DNA of 18,446 bases from assembly GCA_011800805.1 (NCBI GenBank), contig MPNW01000023.1, forward strand, positions 1 through 18,446, read 5' to 3'. Below are positions 16,301 through 18,446 of this stretch, in pieces; the first letter of the stretch is position 1; every line of letters starts with the position of its first letter. The position numbers and the translations under genes were made by a program. The stretch is from Hirudo medicinalis. Taxonomy: Eukaryota > Annelida > Clitellata > Hirudinida > Hirudinidae. The notes under the pieces are model-generated. The model had not been told where the DNA came from. It ran no database searches and saw only the letters and a list, made by a program, of their open reading frames with translations.

Positions 16301-17985
16301 CATTTTCAATTTTATGTTTTGATAAGCAAATAAAATAAAATAAAATTTGATAAGTTCATATTAAGTTCTTATCAGAAAATAAATACAAATATAATTTATT
16401 GGTGGCCTTGAAATTACCACATTATTTGTATTGATGGTTAATCCTATGAAATCAAAGTTTATCTTCATAATAATTTAGAAATAATTCCTTTAATTAATGC
16501 TTAAAGCATATTTCCTTCATAATCTAATTACTGTAATTTTCCATTTAATCAGGAAATTCAATGTTGAAACACTTACTGAGGAGCATGCAGCACATCATCC
16601 TGCTTGGCATCAAATAATCCTGCTTTTCTTGTCAGCTGCAAAGAATGCTTCTAAATTAATTATCAGAAGAAAAGGATTGAAAAGTACATTAAATAAATAT
16701 AAAGCACATTCTATCAATTAGTGCTTTTAAACAGATATTTCACGAATCAACTTTGACGCCAAACCAAGTTGAAGCGCTTTTTGTTATCGCTGTTAGACTG
16801 AAGAAGATTCACTGACTTGTCCACAAAATGTCCAACAGAACGATGAAATTCAAACAACCTGATGGGTTCGGTCAAGACACGAGCCAATGAAAGTTAGTGT
16901 CGAACATGGCAAAAACTATTAAACTACTTTTTCTCTGTGTCCTTGATGACCTTTAATCTTGAAGTGCCAGTAATGGTGTCATGGTGCTGGAAATTATGGT
17001 AATGTTGTCATTGCCATAACTAGGCATTTAAGAGATCAATTTGATTGCAATAACTAGGCTTTGATTTATGTTATAATTAAAAACAATCAGTTATCATGTT
17101 AATCGACCATTTAACAGCACCTTAAGCAAGCATTTGGATATCATCTGCAATTCAAACACAACCAGGAAATACAAATTGATGCACAACATGCATATAAAGG
17201 AATACAACTTTATATCACATGCATACAAAGGCATACAAATTTACATCACACAAAGCCACCTGATAAATTGAGAAACCATCCTGCAGCCTCCTGAGTTCCT
17301 CCTGGCCTTGCAATATTGCATCACTCATCAAAGGAAACTCATTGGAAAGATGTTGAGATGAAATGAGTCCAAAAAGGATTTCAGAATTTCTGATGAGTCA
17401 TTTGGAGTCAAAAAACAATTTTTATTGAACTAAGAATTAGAGGTTACTTAGTAACTATTTAAATAAGTAATTAATATTACAACATTAAGTAATTAATATA
17501 CTACAACAACCCTTAAGTAACAACAACATTCAATCATTTATCTAGTGATGGGTGTTTTAAAATCTGTTTATCTAAACTGACCAGACAACAATGTTGACAC
17601 TGTCCAAATAATTGTAGAATACAACTTCAGCATGCTTGATAAGGAAGGTGATCACAAAGTGTAATGTAATACTAACACAATGACAACCACAGAATGTAAT
17701 ACTAACACAATGACAACCAGAGGATGTAATAAATAATCTGTTATTATACTTATTGAGTTCATTGATCAATCTATTAATTTTTATTTTACAATACCTCAGA
17801 TCAGACTGACTCCTCCTAATTAGGGACTTGAGTTTTGGTCTTGTAGAATAATATCCACTCCAGTACTGGTTGCCTCGATCACTGTAAGGAAAGAAATCTC
17901 CTTCGAACTTCGGCACTTCCTTGTTGTTGGCTTTAATTTCATGTTCCGCTGCGTCCAAATATCTCCCGATCGTTGAATATTTTAT
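12100..17985 (-). CDS. MAN2A-like: GH38 alpha-mannosidase, Golgi MAN2A type, last 15 exons (5' partial)
   Basis: MAN2A enzymes trim mannoses from GlcNAcMan5GlcNAc2 in the Golgi lumen during complex N-glycan synthesis. The window encodes 663 residues plus stop, equivalent to the C-terminal 58% or so of the human protein: the end of the catalytic barrel, the three-helix bundle and the beta domains. Markers in order: GDFFPYSDRGNQYWSGYYSTRP, the zinc-site motif HHDTITGT (HHDAITGT in most members), DKSGAYIFLP, FFTDLNGYQ, QGNFYPM, DRRLLQDDWRG and ELPCGVFLVSWR. YWSGYY, DKSGAY and QDDxRG favour the Golgi type over lysosomal MAN2B1. The nucleophile-bearing 5' exons and the membrane anchor lie beyond the right edge. 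The exons sum to 1992 nt, in frame throughout. Confidence 0.92.
12345..12530 (+). mobile_element. tRNA-derived SINE, most complete copy (copy A)
   Basis: A GC-rich island in AT-rich DNA. It has a tRNA-like head with A and B boxes, a body containing GGGAGCGCCCTCGGGTAGGG, and a 3' part ending in CTCTCAAAAG. Two other copies in this window share the body and the 3' part, so it is a dispersed family. No clear poly-A tail or target-site duplication is visible. It lies in the last mannosidase intron, antisense to the gene. Confidence 0.82.
12356..12424 (+). promoter_or_regulatory. internal RNA polymerase III promoter of the SINE (A and B boxes)
   Basis: The A box TGGCGGAATGGG at 12356-12367 matches TRGCNNARYNGG with one ambiguity. 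The B box TGTTCGCAACC at 12414-12424 matches GGTTCGANNCC at most positions. The 58-nt start-to-start spacing is normal for tRNA-derived SINEs. Confidence 0.7.
13562..16279 (-). CDS. MAN2A-like: mannosidase exons m6-m11: beta domains
   Basis: Exons: 16114-16279, 15930-16054, 15598-15673, 14499-14633, 13979-14093, 13562-13695. Exon m6 has KLVIFNSLTSSGFEVITLYV (human YLVVYNPLEQDRISLVSVYV). Exon m7 has MLEPLGLHEISLL, m8 has LSNPFIEVHFKRGVMK, m9 has DKSGAYIFLPPGKP, m10 has SFIVAKLSPEIVQITEIF, and m11 has LTNIVDISMRGNYEISM followed by FFTDLNGYQ. Intron m8-m9 (14634-15597) holds a 716-bp hAT element and a palindrome. Introns m7-m8, m9-m10 and m10-m11 are 256, 405 and 283 nt, with nothing recognised inside. 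Confidence 0.85.
14656..15371 (+). mobile_element. 716-bp internally deleted hAT transposon
   Basis: The left end is CAGGGCTGGGA and the right end TCCCAGCCCTA, an 11-bp terminal inverted repeat with one C/T mismatch at the outermost base. Flanking 8-mers GTTCATAT (14648-14655) and ACTCATAC (15372-15379) agree at 5 of 8 positions and differ only by transitions, as an aged 8-bp hAT target duplication would. The interior keeps the C-terminal part of a hAT transposase. Subterminal regions are very AT-rich with repeated TTTTAACTATTAAA. It lies in mannosidase intron m8-m9. Confidence 0.9.
14948..15187 (+). pseudogene. hAT transposase remnant (C-terminal dimerisation domain)
   Basis: The frame encodes DPLQWWKPNEHRYSKLALFA followed by SATSVPCEGLFSSAGYIV, the signature of the hATC domain of Ac/ZBED-like transposases, where SATSVPSERLFS is typical. 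About 79 residues remain. The BED finger and the catalytic DDE part are absent, so the copy cannot mobilise itself. A stop follows NMLVSLRC, near the normal end of the domain. Confidence 0.9.
15495..15540. repeat. nested perfect inverted repeat (hairpin-forming)
   Basis: Outer arms TTTCAATGTT (15495-15504) and AACATTGAAA (15531-15540) are perfect complements. Inner arms ACATGTAA (15512-15519) and TTACATGT (15522-15529) are perfect with a 2-nt loop. It lies in mannosidase intron m8-m9, about 58 bp from the exon m8 donor. Confidence 0.8.
16577..17985 (-). CDS. MAN2A-like: mannosidase exons m1-m5: catalytic barrel end and helix bundle
   Basis: Exons: 17795-17985, 17260-17389, 16928-16986, 16765-16858, 16577-16635. 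Exon m1 (acceptor ttctcag) encodes KYSTIGRYLDAAEHEI and then the GDFF...STRP block. Exon m2 encodes NSEILFGLISSQHLSNEFPL and ends at SIYQ. Exon m3 opens with HHDTITGT; the second His corresponds to the zinc ligand known from fly Golgi mannosidase II. Exons m4 (KLFEFHRSVGHFVDKSVNLL) and m5 (AGLFDAKQDDVLHAP) align more loosely with the human helix region. Introns are 405, 273, 69 and 129 nt. Confidence 0.85.
17186..17250. repeat. 31-bp tandem duplication
   Basis: Two diverged copies beginning ACATGCATA at 17186 and 17217, each continuing AAAGG.ATACAA and ending in a T/A-rich ATCAC. It lies in mannosidase intron m2-m3, ending about 9 bp from the exon m2 donor. Confidence 0.7.
17663..17731. repeat. 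30-bp tandem repeat, 2.3 copies
   Basis: AATGTAATACTAACACAATG starts at 17663 and again at 17693, and a third partial copy begins at 17723 (GATGTAATAA). The first two copies are nearly identical, so the duplication is recent. It lies in mannosidase intron m1-m2. Confidence 0.9.
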
Positions 17986-18137
17986 CTGAGAAATTGTTGC
18001 AAAGAAACATGAAATTTCAATAACTAAGAACTCAAAAATACATTCAAAAGAATCGACGAATCCAGTTACCGTACCTAGCTAGATTAATAAAACGCATTCA
18101 TCGATGTATAAAAATTTATACCATAATATATAATATA
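17986..18137. other. presumed mannosidase intron flanking the LINE
   Basis: AT-rich sequence upstream of the exon m1 acceptor (ttctcag at 17986), with no coding match. It runs directly into the more GC-rich LINE fragment, so the intron probably continues past the window edge. Confidence 0.6.
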
Positions 18138-18446
18138 ATGACACCTAGATACCTTCGTCTACGCACCAACGTCACCAAGCAACTATACAAGTCTGCTAAA
18201 GAAGCTGCCAAGATTGCCATCCTAAACTCCAGGGCCTCCTCCATTAAGGAGGAACTCAACTCGGACACCAACCCCCATTCCATGTGGCGCTCCCTCCACA
18301 AACTCCTTCACAGTCGTCTGACTCAGAACTATACAGAAGATGAGTGCTCCACTCTTGTTAACTCATTCAATTCATTTTTCATCTCAAAGATCACCAAAAT
18401 TCATGAATCCATCGCCAACACCCTCGCCTCATCACCCATATCTCCT
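18138..18446 (+). mobile_element. non-LTR retrotransposon (LINE) ORF2 fragment, runs off the right edge
   Basis: An uninterrupted 103-codon frame runs to the window end and is much less AT-rich than its surroundings. It encodes RLRTNVTKQLYKSAKEAAK, then HSMWRSLHKLLHSR, then VNSFNSFFISKITKIHES. This is the pattern of the linker between endonuclease and reverse transcriptase in CR1/L2/Jockey-like LINEs (basic helix, xxLWxxLNxLL, then FNxFFxxKIxxI). The abrupt left edge suggests 5' truncation. The frame is intact, so the copy may be young. The clade cannot be fixed without the reverse transcriptase. Confidence 0.85.

Noticed and set aside
16497..16721. plus-strand frame of 74 codons
   Set aside because: It overlaps mannosidase exon m5 and its flanking introns in antisense, with no recognisable domain.
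18116..18301. 61-codon minus-strand frame
   Set aside because: Shadow of the LINE ORF on the plus strand, which has the recognisable FNSFFISKI-type motif.
1..18446. a bacterial-style operon, defence system or other new multi-gene system
   Set aside because: The short open frames are exon fragments or antisense shadows of two split animal genes; no compact gene cluster, Shine-Dalgarno spacing or phage-like module is present.

Overview
This window looks like nuclear DNA of an invertebrate animal. It is AT-rich (roughly two thirds A+T by eye), its genes are split into many short exons with GT...AG introns, a large share of them only 58-76 nt, and it carries a tRNA-derived SINE, a hAT DNA transposon remnant and a 5'-truncated LINE. 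Both recognised genes have animal-type architecture. The short introns and base composition would suit a tunicate or another compact invertebrate genome, but nothing here fixes the species.

Layout. (1) Positions 2-373, + strand: last exon of an unrecognised gene that enters from the left. (2) Positions 610-11368, - strand: a complete TMEM94 orthologue (the ER-resident P-type-ATPase-like protein, also called ERMA). I reconstructed it as 28 exons giving about 1325 residues, against about 1356 in human. It ends tail-to-tail with gene 1. (3) Positions 11369-12099: intergenic, with a 119-bp inverted-repeat element. (4) Positions 12100-17985, - strand: the last 15 exons (663 codons plus stop) of a GH38 alpha-mannosidase of the Golgi MAN2A type. 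Its 5' exons lie beyond the right edge. (5) Positions 18138-18446, + strand: piece of a non-LTR retrotransposon ORF, probably inside an upstream intron of the mannosidase gene.

The two large genes lie head-to-tail on the minus strand. Both products act in the secretory pathway (ER and Golgi), but I see no evidence that they are co-regulated. Introns hold most of the non-coding interest: three copies of one SINE family, a 716-bp hAT derivative whose end lies 22 bp from a splice acceptor, several tandem repeats and a nested palindrome. Every mobile element whose orientation can be read is antisense to the host gene.

Exon boundaries come from reading the minus strand by eye against remembered TMEM94 and MAN2A family sequence, choosing GT/AG sites that keep the frame. 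The exon lengths of both genes sum to multiples of three (3978 and 1992 nt). I found no convincing new biological system; the interest lies in the divergent P-type-ATPase motifs of TMEM94 and in how repeats sit relative to splice sites.
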